Positions 1 through 6,533 of a stretch of DNA of 9,433 nt are shown in pieces. Each line of letters begins with the position of its first letter. Position 1 is the stretch's first letter. A program made the position numbers and the translations under genes. The DNA is taken from assembly GCA_003486285.1 (NCBI GenBank), contig DNGH01000163.1:1-9433 (forward strand), in the 5' to 3' direction. The notes below the pieces were generated by a model, which was not told the DNA's origin, made no database searches, and saw only the letters and a program-made list of their open reading frames with translations. Origin of the DNA: Actinomycetota bacterium. Its GTDB lineage: Bacteria > Actinomycetota > Acidimicrobiia > Spongiisociales > UBA11373.

Positions 1-369
1 GTCTCCGCCCACCTGCGGTTCGCCGACGAGACTACCGGCCACATCGCGGCGCTTTCGGCCACGCCCGACTACGGCCGCCTCGCGGTTTTCGGCAGCCACG
101 GCTGGGTCGAGGCCCGCGAGACCCAGCACGTCGATCCCGGTGGCACCACCCATTGCTACCTGCGGCGCCGGGGCGACAAGGAGCAGACCCGGTACGACTT
201 CGAGCCCGCCGGCCCGGTGCGGGCCGGATACGAGCACTGGGCCGACGCCATCGCCGGCCGGGCGACCTACCGCTTCGACAACCGAGAGCGGGTGGGCAAC
301 GTGGCGGTGCTCGAAGCCGTGGTGAACTCTGCGGAGTCGGGAAAGCCGGAACCGGTCTCCGGTTACTGA
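1..369 (+). CDS. C-terminal part of a Gfo/Idh/MocA-family oxidoreductase (5' end outside window)
   Basis: Reading frame 1 is open from the first base to a TGA at 367-369, giving 122 residues of a protein whose start lies upstream of the window. The visible part looks like the C-terminal substrate-binding domain of NAD(P)-dependent sugar or inositol dehydrogenases. A strand with FGSHGWVEAR (about residues 34-43) matches the 'G..G.ie' strand of that domain. A helix beginning YEHWADAIAGR is followed by RVGNVAVLEAVVNSAESGKP, the usual 'lavleA...Sa.sGr.v' ending of the family. The Rossmann half and the catalytic Lys motif are not in the window, so substrate and activity cannot be judged. The family call rests on this C-terminal pattern only. 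The next gene is on the opposite strand and converges on this one. Confidence 0.6.
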   Translation, partial: VSAHLRFADETTGHIAALSATPDYGRLAVFGSHGWVEARETQHVDPGGTTHCYLRRRGDKEQTRYDFEPAGPVRAGYEHWADAIAGRATYRFDNRERVGNVAVLEAVVNSAESGKPEPVSGY

Positions 370-377
370 TGAGACCA

Positions 378-398
378 GGTGGCGCCGGGTGCGCCGCC
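378..398 (+). terminator. Short GC-rich hairpin after the oxidoreductase gene
   Basis: GGTGGCGC (378-385) pairs with GCGCCGCC (391-398) through an 8-bp stem with one G-T wobble and a 5-nt loop. It begins 9 nt after the stop codon at 369, between two convergent genes. No T-run follows, which is common in high-GC genomes. Terminator function is inferred from position only. Confidence 0.3.
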
Positions 399-439
399 GT
401 CGGTCAGCGTGTGTACATGTCAACAGATCGGCGCCGGAC

Positions 440-1819
440 TTACGGGGTGTCGCCAGGCGCCATCGTTGTGGTGGTGGAGGAGCGGCCGCTACCAAGGTGT
501 CGCTCTCGGAGAGCCTCCCATTCCTCGGGAGTGAGCTCAACGATGGCGGCGATTACGGAGTCTCCCGGGAAGCCGTCGACGAACAGCTCGATCGAGTGGT
601 TGGGTGTCTCTGCCCAGATGTAGAGGACTGAGCCGTCGGAGTACTCAACCAAGTAGGCGGGCTTGTCTCTGACCTCAGTGACCGCGAACCCAAACGCGTC
701 TGCTTCGTGTCCGAGGTACCGTGCCAGCCGGCTCCACAGGTCGATCTCCACGCTGGTCGAGCCGCCGGTGAACTGCTGCATCAGTATCAAGGCACCGCCT
801 GGGTAGTTCCCAAGGTGTCCACTGACTGTGACGTAGGTGCCAAAGGAGGGCCAGTCAGGCCCGTCGTACAGAGGTGACATGTCGGATGGCAGCGAGTCGG
901 GTTCCCACCCGCGGACTCCTGGCCACATCCCGAGAGTTACTTCCGTCAGTTGGTCGCTCGTGAAGCCGAGGCCGGCGACGCGGACTACCCCCCCTCCGGT
1001 GTCGGGCTGCCACAGGATCGTGGAACCAAGTTCACCTTCGTCGATGAACGCAATACCGGTCGGGACGTCGATGGCCTCCCAACTCGTAGCCGAGGGGTCG
1101 GCAACGATCATTCCGAAGTAGTCCGGTTCGTAATCGACCTGCTCGATCCATAGTCTCCGGAAGCTGGAGGCGGTGGGTTCGGGACCATAGATCAGCAACC
1201 GCGTCGGGCGGTAATCCGTTGGAACCTCCATATACGAAGGGATCACCTGAAGCTGGAGATCTGGATCGAGACGACCTAGCTCGACGTAGAGGGGAGTGAA
1301 CTCCTCTGTGTTGATCTGGACGTCGAAACCCCAGTTCCCCGCCGCCGACCGAAGGGATGGCAGATCGAGTCCGGATGTCGTCCACACGCGCACTGAGTCG
1401 GGGAACTCCAGAGGATCAACCACTTCGATCAACTCGGGTCGATCACTGAACACTTCGAGGAACGCTTCGTAAGCCTGCTGCCCATCCGACACGGCAGCGA
1501 ACTGCACCCCTGGCCAGTGCAGGAGCTCATCCACGACCTCGTCAGGCGTCCGGGCAGTCGCACCTTCCTGCTGCCACAGGATCACATCGGATGACCTACC
1601 TGGCCGGACGTCGCCGGCCGGGTCGGATGACCACTCGTTCAAGAGTAAGAGCCCGATGACGGCGAGCGCCACTGTGGCTGCGAAGCTGACGAGAGAGGAG
1701 CGCAGCGGACGACCATGAGATTGCTGATGTGCGTCAGTTGGGAAGTCCGGGGGCTCAGGCGCCACGTCGACGATCACGCCCATCGCCGCTCTGAGAGCCT
1801 CCGTGGTGCGATCACTCAT
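440..1819 (-). CDS. Single-pass membrane protein with FtsX-ECD-like ectodomain, partner of ECF sigma factor (putative anti-sigma/sensor)
   Basis: This 459-residue protein starts at the ATG at 1819, not at in-frame codons further upstream. GGGAGG lies 6 nt before this ATG, and the ATG overlaps the sigma-factor stop by 8 bp, so translation is probably coupled. A cytosolic N-terminus of about 42 residues carries a PEPPDFP motif that the second unit's partner shares in similar form. One membrane segment (about 43-61) and a long ectodomain follow. Residues about 79-146 resemble the extracellular domain of the cell-division permease FtsX: strand, helix, WPGV, a helix with AYEAFLEVF, then FPDSVRV. 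Residues about 246-302 and 384-440 look like two copies of a small domain common at the ends of actinobacterial anti-sigma proteins. The C-terminus ends in a Thr-rich stretch. No HxxxCxxC zinc motif is present, so the anti-sigma role is inferred from gene order and topology. GC content appears lower than in the metabolic genes here. Confidence 0.8.
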   Translation of the reverse strand: MSDRTTEALRAAMGVIVDVAPEPPDFPTDAHQQSHGRPLRSSLVSFAATVALAVIGLLLLNEWSSDPAGDVRPGRSSDVILWQQEGATARTPDEVVDELLHWPGVQFAAVSDGQQAYEAFLEVFSDRPELIEVVDPLEFPDSVRVWTTSGLDLPSLRSAAGNWGFDVQINTEEFTPLYVELGRLDPDLQLQVIPSYMEVPTDYRPTRLLIYGPEPTASSFRRLWIEQVDYEPDYFGMIVADPSATSWEAIDVPTGIAFIDEGELGSTILWQPDTGGGVVRVAGLGFTSDQLTEVTLGMWPGVRGWEPDSLPSDMSPLYDGPDWPSFGTYVTVSGHLGNYPGGALILMQQFTGGSTSVEIDLWSRLARYLGHEADAFGFAVTEVRDKPAYLVEYSDGSVLYIWAETPNHSIELFVDGFPGDSVIAAIVELTPEEWEALRERHLGSGRSSTTTTMAPGDTP

Positions 1820-2279
1820 CGAGCACCTCCCGCAACCGTGCCCTGGCGCGTGCCAGGTACTTCTTGACCGCCCCGACACTTATCCCGAGGCGGAATGCCA
1901 CGGCCTCGGGCCCGAGGTCCTCCCAGTAGGTCAGATACACGCACGCACGCTGTTGGAGGCTTAGCGCTGCGACCGCCTCGAACACCTCGGGCTTCTGGGA
2001 CGGGTCGTGAGCTATGAGTGGTTCGGCGAACCGTCGCTCTCGGGCGCGACTGCGGAAGCGGCTGCGATGTAGCGACATCGCCTTCGCGGACACCGCTCGA
2101 TACATGAGCGATGCCGGTGAATCGGTCCCAGCCAGCCGTCCACTCTTGAGAAGTGAAATGACCGCCTCGGACACGACGTCGGCGGCGTCGGACGCTCCTA
2201 CCAGAGCGGTGGCGAACCGGACCAACTCGGTGCGATGCGCCCGGTAGAGCTCGGCTTCTGACCTGCGCTGATCCGTCAC
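1812..2279 (-). CDS. ECF RNA polymerase sigma factor, SigE-like
   Basis: A 155-residue group IV sigma factor, near the usual ECF length. Region 2 covers about residues 8-75 (RAHRTELVRFATALVG in its first helix). Region 4 covers about 104-152 and contains a helix-turn-helix (LSLQQRACVYLTYWEDL, then GISVGAVKKYLARARARL). The GTG at 2279 is chosen because the protein then aligns from its first residues with the paralogue starting at 2453, and GAGGTGG lies 11 nt upstream. GTG at 2315 in the same frame would add 12 residues with no counterpart in the paralogue. The gene ends inside the start of the membrane protein gene at 1819, the usual layout for an ECF factor and its controlling partner. Its promoter specificity and target genes cannot be read from the window. 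Confidence 0.88.
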   Translation of the reverse strand: MTDQRRSEAELYRAHRTELVRFATALVGASDAADVVSEAVISLLKSGRLAGTDSPASLMYRAVSAKAMSLHRSRFRSRARERRFAEPLIAHDPSQKPEVFEAVAALSLQQRACVYLTYWEDLGPEAVAFRLGISVGAVKKYLARARARLREVLDE

Positions 2280-2452
2280 GCGAACCACGTCCACCTCACA
2301 CCCGTAAATCGCCACCGCAGAGGCATTTGGGTGTCACACGACATTAGGGAGTACCGCGACCAGGGGACAGACCACCGCCCTCACAAACTGATCAACACCT
2401 CGAGTGCGTGTCACCCGGCGGGGGTACCGGCGGGGACTTAACTGCGACAAGC
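2280..2452. promoter_or_regulatory. Divergent intergenic region between two sigma-factor units
   Basis: These 173 bp must hold the promoters of both divergent sigma units. GTGTCAC occurs at 2331-2337 and again at 2408-2414, once near each sigma gene. The first copy sits in GTGTCACAC, a GTG-N3-CAC dyad. ECF units are often autoregulated, so these could be regulator or sigma contacts, but a 7-mer seen twice is weak evidence. TTAACT at 2438-2443 lies 9 nt before the ATG at 2453 and could be a -10-like box. The region also contains a copy of the GNAT gene 3' end at 2381-2404, listed separately. Confidence 0.3.
2381..2404 (-). repeat. Left copy of a direct repeat matching the GNAT gene 3' end
   Basis: AACTGATCAACACCTCGAG at 2386-2404 is identical to 4617-4635. 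The match extends with two mismatches to TCA at 2381-2383, equivalent to the GNAT stop at 4612-4614, so 22 of 24 positions agree. Read on the minus strand, this copy still encodes LEVLIS followed by Leu and a stop, against LEVLIS-Ser-stop in the intact gene. Similarity ends abruptly at both edges. A 19-bp exact match is not expected by chance in 9.4 kb. Confidence 0.75.
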
Positions 2453-2914
2453 ATGGACCAACGCTCCGATGCCGAGGTGTACCGCGCCCACGCAACCGAA
2501 CTGACTCGGTTTGCGACGGTGCTGGTGGGCCCGGACTCTGCCCATGACGTCGTTGCAGAGGCGGTGATACGCATGATCGGATCCCGAGTGTGGACGAGAG
2601 CCGACGATCGTAGGGCGCTCCTGTTCCGAGCCGTGCTCTTCGAGGCCCACAACCTGCATCGCTCTGCCGCCCGAAGGCGGGTGCGCGAGGAGAAGGCAGC
2701 GGTTCCGGTCGCCGTCACCGTTGACCACGAGCCGGCACCGGAGGTGTGGCAGGCGGTGCGCGGGCTCAGCCCGCAGCAGCGGGCCGTCGTCTTCTTCGCC
2801 TACTGGCAGGACCTCGACGTGACCGCCATCGCCGATCTCCTCGGCGTGTCGGATGGGACGGTGCGGCGGCAACTCGCGCGGGCGCGGGGTCGCCTCAGGG
2901 AGGTACTGGGATGA
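2453..2914 (+). CDS. ECF RNA polymerase sigma factor, SigE-like (paralogue of the 1812-2279 gene)
   Basis: A 153-residue ECF sigma factor. Residues 4-26 of region 2 match the minus-strand paralogue at 18 of 23 positions, both containing YRAH..EL.RFAT.LVG. Region 4 (about 102-150) has LSPQQRAVVFFAYWQDL followed by the recognition helix GVSDGTVRRQLARARGRL. ATG at 2453 is chosen because the paralogues align from this point. An in-frame GTG at 2408 would add 15 Gly/Thr-rich residues unlike a sigma N-terminus. No good Shine-Dalgarno precedes 2453, so a leaderless transcript is possible. Its TGA overlaps the ATG of the downstream membrane protein (ATGA at 2911-2914), which couples the two genes. 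A role in an envelope or stress response is inferred, not shown. Confidence 0.88.
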   Translation: MDQRSDAEVYRAHATELTRFATVLVGPDSAHDVVAEAVIRMIGSRVWTRADDRRALLFRAVLFEAHNLHRSAARRRVREEKAAVPVAVTVDHEPAPEVWQAVRGLSPQQRAVVFFAYWQDLDVTAIADLLGVSDGTVRRQLARARGRLREVLG

Positions 2915-4599
2915 GGAACGAGTTGGACGAGGTCATTCGCCACCTGGTCGGGGAGATGGTCGAGTCCGCCCCGGCACCACCGGAGTTCCCGGCGGGGTTC
3001 CCCGCCCGGCCCCCAAGACGGGCATCGGCCTGGCCTCGCGTGGCTCTTGGTCTGGCTGCGGCGGGGCTCGTGATAGCGGGGACGATCGTGGTCGCGCAGT
3101 GGCGGCGGGGAGTCACCGCCGTCGGCGAGGCGGAGTGGGGCATGGGGTTCATCGTTCTGAGCCCCCGCGATCCTGAAGGACTGCGGGCGACGGTGCTGGC
3201 GGTTCCCGGCGTCGCTTCCGCTGAGTACACGATCACGGTTCCCGAGCCGCTCGGTCCCGGTGTGACAATGGAGCCGGGTGTGGTCGCGCCGGAGGCGCGT
3301 CCCTTCCTCACGATGCAGATCCTCCTCGATCCAGATGCAGACGCGGTGGTAGTTGCCGAGGGATTGATGGAGGCGGCCGGACTCACCTCGCTGCGGCTTT
3401 CCGAGTCGGCGGCGGGCGCCTTCGCTCAGGAGTACTTCGACTTCGCGTTCGAAGCCGCCCCGCTCCTCGGTGGCGATCCGCCGGTGTATCAGGGACGGCT
3501 CGGGCCCGATCCGCAGTTCGACACCTCCGCCTTCGGAGTAGAGGTCCCGCTGGAGTCGGCCGCCGCGCTCGAGGGGGTCGAACCCCCATCGATGCCGCTA
3601 TGCGCTTGGCCCGAATCCCTTGCCCCGACGCGGGTGCTCCACATCGGGTTGTTGCGCACTCTGGGCGTGCGGCTGTTCCTCCTGGAGGGGGATCCGCCCT
3701 GCCTGCAGACCGTGGAGGCCGGGGGATCGTCCGGCGGCGGGTTCGACTTCTCGCGATTTCCCATCTACGACGTCGTGGGTGCCAGTACCTCCAGCGGTGG
3801 GCCCGGGACCGTCACGGCCCGGGTCCCACCGGAGACGGCGATCGCCGTCGCCTTCATCGACGGGGTGTCGCCCGGCTGGCAGCGCCCGGTGTCCGGCCTC
3901 GTCATGTTCCCCACCCCGGTGGGCGAGTTCGGCCGGGTCGTGGTCGAGTCCTACGACGTGTCCGGCACCTTGATCGATCGGATCGAGAGGTGGTATCCCG
4001 CCTCGCCGGCCCCGAGCGGGATCGCGCTGGGTGAGGCTCCGTTCCTGTGGAACGGTGAGGCCGAGGATCACGAGGCTCTGGCGCTCGAGTTCGTGCGCGA
4101 GGTCATCGGCTGGACCCGGCCTGTGGCAGTGGTGATCCCCGGCGACACACCCGATGCGGCCACGGTGCAGGTCACCGATGGAGTCACGGGCCCGACCCTG
4201 GAGTTGCTCATCGATCGGTGGGGCGGTCCTGACCGCGCCGTGCTTCAGGTACGCACCGTGGGTGGTCCGGATGGTGTCGCCGTCGGCCAGGGGGGCACCT
4301 CACTCGAGGCTCCACCCGTGGGGTGGGATGCCGGTGACGGGGCCGAGATCCAGATCCCACCGCTCGCAGGGGCCGTGAGCGCGTTCGTGGTGTACACGAC
4401 GCGCGACGGGACCCAGCGCGTCGTCTACGTCCCCGGTATCGATCTCATGGACGGCCTCGACTTGGGGACCTGGCTCTCCGTCGGCCCAACCGGAGTGGCC
4501 GACTATCGGGATCTCGTACACGTGCTGGTCCTGTACCAGGATCGGCATGGCCGAGTGATCGCGGCGGCTTCGAGCACGATGGTGATCGGTGAGCCGTGA
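2911..4599 (+). CDS. Large single-pass membrane protein, partner of ECF sigma factor (putative anti-sigma/sensor)
   Basis: This 562-residue protein starts at ATG 2911, 7 nt after GGGAGG and overlapping the sigma stop. The N-terminus (about 1-42) is probably cytosolic and has APAPPEFP, the counterpart of APEPPDFP in the other unit. A single hydrophobic segment spans about 43-62, and the rest should be outside the membrane. Residues about 79-163 resemble the first ectodomain segment of the other partner (PGVASAEY, then ARPFLTMQILLDPDADAVVV, then GLTSLRL). They lack the AYEAFLEVF-like helix, so this is at best a reduced FtsX-ECD-like fold. Two cysteines (231 and 264) lie in the ectodomain and could form a disulphide. 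About 298-362 resembles a beta-rich module common in actinobacterial sigma-linked ectodomains. The remainder (about 400-562) is unrecognised and rich in beta-type sequence. No zinc anti-sigma motif is visible, so the regulatory role comes from gene order. Confidence 0.82.
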   Translation: MRNELDEVIRHLVGEMVESAPAPPEFPAGFPARPPRRASAWPRVALGLAAAGLVIAGTIVVAQWRRGVTAVGEAEWGMGFIVLSPRDPEGLRATVLAVPGVASAEYTITVPEPLGPGVTMEPGVVAPEARPFLTMQILLDPDADAVVVAEGLMEAAGLTSLRLSESAAGAFAQEYFDFAFEAAPLLGGDPPVYQGRLGPDPQFDTSAFGVEVPLESAAALEGVEPPSMPLCAWPESLAPTRVLHIGLLRTLGVRLFLLEGDPPCLQTVEAGGSSGGGFDFSRFPIYDVVGASTSSGGPGTVTARVPPETAIAVAFIDGVSPGWQRPVSGLVMFPTPVGEFGRVVVESYDVSGTLIDRIERWYPASPAPSGIALGEAPFLWNGEAEDHEALALEFVREVIGWTRPVAVVIPGDTPDAATVQVTDGVTGPTLELLIDRWGGPDRAVLQVRTVGGPDGVAVGQGGTSLEAPPVGWDAGDGAEIQIPPLAGAVSAFVVYTTRDGTQRVVYVPGIDLMDGLDLGTWLSVGPTGVADYRDLVHVLVLYQDRHGRVIAAASSTMVIGEP

Positions 4600-4603
4600 A
4601 CCT

Positions 4604-4630
4604 GGTGTCGATCAGGAACTGATCAACACC
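4604..4630. terminator. Near-perfect hairpin between convergent genes
   Basis: GGTGTCGATCAG (4604-4615) and CTGATCAACACC (4619-4630) form a 12-bp inverted repeat with one mismatch and a 3-nt loop. It starts 5 nt after the stop at 4599 and includes the GNAT stop (4612-4614), so one hairpin could end transcription from both sides. There is no T-run. Only the right arm is present in the upstream repeat copy near 2386-2404, so that copy cannot form this hairpin. Confidence 0.5.
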
Positions 4631-4635
4631 TCGAG
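4612..4635 (-). repeat. Right copy of the direct repeat, within the GNAT gene 3' end
   Basis: This is the in-gene copy of the repeat at 2381-2404: 19 identical bases (4617-4635), two mismatches, then the shared stop triplet. It encodes the last residues LEVLISS of the acetyltransferase. Together the two copies bracket the plus-strand sigma unit. Confidence 0.75.
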
Positions 4636-5328
4636 GGGTTCGTCGAGGGTGTCGTACCCCTCCGACTCGTAGAGGCGGATGGCGGGATCGTTTTCCAACT
4701 GGGTGTTGAGCATGATCGCGGTGCCGCCTTCTTTCTTGGCCCAGCGCGCCGAGGCACGGATCAGGGAGCGGCCGATCCCGGTGCCCTGGAAGCGCGGGTC
4801 CACTGCCACCCGCTGCAAGTAGGCGAGTGTGGTACCGATGCCGGTCACCGCGTACCCCGCAACGCCGCGATCCGGCGCCCTCACCAGCTGCAGCACCGAC
4901 CGGGGTGTGGCGGCGATCGCCTCCTCGAGGGAACTGGCGTCGAAGCGCCAGAAGCTGTCGAAGGCGGCGGCGTCGATGCGCAGGGCCTCGGGCAGATCAT
5001 CGCGGTCGCCTTCCACCACGATGTGGCCCGGAGGCGGCGCCTGGTTGAGGTGTCGCCGCATCAGGGCCAGGCTGGCGTGCGGACGGAAGGCAGCATCGCG
5101 CCAGGACTGCTGCGCGGAACGGGGGAGGGGCGGCGACAGCACCGCTGCGGCCCCGGCCTCGTTGAGAGCCTCGACGCACTCGGAGATGAAGCCGCTCCCA
5201 TTGCCCCGGACCAGCCGGAGATGGGCCATCGAGACCGCATCGTTCCAGGGGCGCGACTCGGCCCGGGCCCACCCTTTGCGGATGGTCACCGGTCCCGGCC
5301 AGCTCCCCTCGATGCGGACGGCAGTCAC
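4612..5328 (-). CDS. GNAT-family N-acetyltransferase
   Basis: A 238-residue protein predicted to transfer an acetyl group from acetyl-CoA to an amine. The C-terminal half (about 103-238) is a clear GNAT fold. Strand LAYLQRVAVDP is followed by the pyrophosphate-binding loop QGTGIG (181-186, fitting Q/RxxGxG/A) and helix GRSLIRASARWAKKEG. LNTQLENDPAIRLYESEGY then supplies the usual Asn and Tyr positions. The N-terminal 100 residues may be a worn GNAT-like half domain (W-x-aaF-x-PHASLALMRR), as in tandem-GNAT proteins. Start GTG 5328 fits a TACGAT box ending 8 nt upstream, with no Shine-Dalgarno. The substrate is unknown; a small amine, a protein N-terminus or an antibiotic are all possible. The gene converges on the second sigma unit, and its last codons recur at 2381-2404. 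Confidence 0.85.
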   Translation of the reverse strand: MTAVRIEGSWPGPVTIRKGWARAESRPWNDAVSMAHLRLVRGNGSGFISECVEALNEAGAAAVLSPPLPRSAQQSWRDAAFRPHASLALMRRHLNQAPPPGHIVVEGDRDDLPEALRIDAAAFDSFWRFDASSLEEAIAATPRSVLQLVRAPDRGVAGYAVTGIGTTLAYLQRVAVDPRFQGTGIGRSLIRASARWAKKEGGTAIMLNTQLENDPAIRLYESEGYDTLDEPLEVLISS

Positions 5329-5335
5329 GCGGGGG

Positions 5336-5341
5336 ATCGTA
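5336..5341 (-). promoter_or_regulatory. -10 box for a leaderless GNAT transcript
   Basis: On the minus strand TACGAT is followed by 7 nt (CCCCCGC) and then the GTG start at 5328. This is the spacing expected if transcription begins at the start codon, as is common in actinobacteria. No convincing -35 was identified. Confidence 0.45.
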
Positions 5342-5391
5342 TCGGTGGTGGGGAGTCACCCCGCCGAAGCGTGCCCGGATGCGGGAAGGTG

Positions 5392-5476
5392 TCAGGTATC
5401 AGGTGTCACAGCCTCGTCCTACCCGGTACCCGGCATCCGGCACCCGGCACCCGGCATCCGGCACCCGGCACCCGAG
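5392..5476 (+). repeat. 7-nt periodic tandem repeat, locus 1
   Basis: The tract reads in strict 7-nt steps. TCAGGTA, TCAGGTG, TCACAGC and CTCGTCC (5392-5419) lead into a core (5421-5476) of eight units: ACCCGGT, ACCCGGC, ATCCGGC, ACCCGGC, ACCCGGC, ATCCGGC, ACCCGGC, ACCCGAG. Units differ mainly by C/T changes at the second and last positions. It lies between the divergent promoters of the GNAT and deacetylase genes and is probably non-coding. It stays open in several frames only because it is GC-rich and periodic. Confidence 0.9.
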
Positions 5477-5504
5477 CGGCGGCCACACCCCGGGATACCT
5501 CCGA

Positions 5505-5510
5505 TACCCT
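5505..5510 (+). promoter_or_regulatory. -10 box for a leaderless deacetylase transcript
   Basis: TACCCT is followed by 8 nt (GGCTGCCG) and the ATG at 5519, with no Shine-Dalgarno before the ATG. This matches leaderless promoter geometry. No -35 is obvious, and the heptad repeat ends about 29 nt upstream of the box. Confidence 0.45.
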
Positions 5511-5518
5511 GGCTGCCG

Positions 5519-6529
5519 ATGCTTCCCACCCTGGTCTACAGCCACGAAGCCTGCCTGGGACACGAGGCCGGTCACGCCCATCCGGAACGGCCGGAGCGCA
5601 TCGGCGCCGTGCTCCGGGGCGCCGAACGCTGGGGTGGGCCGATCGAGATGCGTCAAGCGCCCCTGGCGGCGGAGTCCGATCTGGCCCTGGTGCACGACAA
5701 GTCGTACATCGACCGCATCGCCCAGATCTGCGCCGACGGTGGTGGGGTGCTCGACCCCGATACCGCGGTCGTCGAGGCATCGTGGGAAGCGTCGCTGCGC
5801 GCCGCCGGAGCCGGGATCGCCGCCGCCGCCGCCATCGAGGCCGGGGAGGGTCGCAACGCCCTCCTGGCGATCCGGCCGCCCGGCCACCACGCTCACCGCA
5901 ATCGCGCCCTCGGCTTCTGCATCTTCAACAACATCGCCATCGTCGCCGAAAAGCTCAACAAGCAGGGCAAGCGCGTGGCGATCGTCGATTGGGACGTGCA
6001 CCACGGCGACGGAACCCAGGACACCTTCCATCGCCGGTCGGACGTGCTCTACATCTCGACCCACCAATTCCCCTTCTACCCGGGGAGCGGCTGGCTCGAA
6101 GACATCGGCACCGGCGCCGGCGCCGGTCACACCGTGAACATCGCACTCCCGCCTGGCACGCGCGGCGATGCCTACGACGCCGCGTTCGAAAGGATCGTGA
6201 TTCCGGTGCTCACCGAGTTCGATCCCGAGTGGATCCTGGTGAGTGCCGGGTACGACGCCCATCGCGCCGATCCGCTGGCCGAGATGTTGCTCGAGTCCGA
6301 GGACTTCGGGCGGATGGCGGGTCATCTCTCGAAGTTCGGGCTGCCAGTGATCGTGTTCCTCGAGGGGGGCTACCACCTCGAGGCGATCGAGGCGTCGGTG
6401 GCCGCGACGCTGGATGGCCTTGCCGGGGCGATGCCGGACTATTCGATCCGGTCGCCCAAGCGTTCCCACATGATGGTCGACCTCGCCGCCGAGGTGGCCT
6501 CGGCCAACTGGAAGGGTGTCCGCGCCTGA
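5519..6529 (+). CDS. Histone-deacetylase-fold zinc amidohydrolase (class II HDAC / AcuC / acetylpolyamine hydrolase superfamily)
   Basis: A 336-residue metal hydrolase predicted to remove acetyl groups from lysines or polyamines. The catalytic set is complete by comparison with the family. It has GHEAGHAHPERPERI near the N-terminus (14-28), RPPGHHA with the His dyad 123-124, GFCIFNNIAI (132-141), and DWDVHHGDG (157-165) with D159 and H161 as zinc ligands. It also has STHQFPFYPG (180-189), SAGYDAHRADPL with the third zinc ligand D251, and LEGGYHLEA with Y285 as transition-state Tyr. The HQFPFYPG and SAGYDAH forms point to the class II bacterial branch rather than classical AcuC. ATG 5519 is chosen because it begins family-like sequence (LVYSHEACLGHE). 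The upstream open frame runs through the repeat and is not coding. The true substrate is not evident from the neighbours. Confidence 0.92.
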   Translation: MLPTLVYSHEACLGHEAGHAHPERPERIGAVLRGAERWGGPIEMRQAPLAAESDLALVHDKSYIDRIAQICADGGGVLDPDTAVVEASWEASLRAAGAGIAAAAAIEAGEGRNALLAIRPPGHHAHRNRALGFCIFNNIAIVAEKLNKQGKRVAIVDWDVHHGDGTQDTFHRRSDVLYISTHQFPFYPGSGWLEDIGTGAGAGHTVNIALPPGTRGDAYDAAFERIVIPVLTEFDPEWILVSAGYDAHRADPLAEMLLESEDFGRMAGHLSKFGLPVIVFLEGGYHLEAIEASVAATLDGLAGAMPDYSIRSPKRSHMMVDLAAEVASANWKGVRA

Positions 6530-6533
6530 CGGG

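Noticed and set aside
1820..1879. 20-residue N-terminal extension of the first membrane protein
   Set aside because: It overlaps the sigma gene deeply, while ATG 1819 has a good ribosome site and mirrors the arrangement of the other unit.
2746..2910. Upstream extension of the second membrane protein
   Set aside because: These codons overlap the sigma factor region 4 in another frame. The ATG at 2911 has GGGAGG upstream and the typical ATGA coupling.
2405..4616. Insertion sequence or integrative element with its own recombinase
   Set aside because: The flanking repeat invites this reading, but only the sigma factor and membrane protein lie inside. No transposase, integrase or terminal inverted repeats were found.
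5421..5476. CRISPR-like array
   Set aside because: The units are 7 nt with no spacers, and no cas genes are present. This is a simple tandem repeat.
4829..5518. Upstream extension of the deacetylase reading frame
   Set aside because: The extra 230 codons run antisense through the GNAT gene and then across the heptad repeat. Family similarity begins only at the ATG at 5519.
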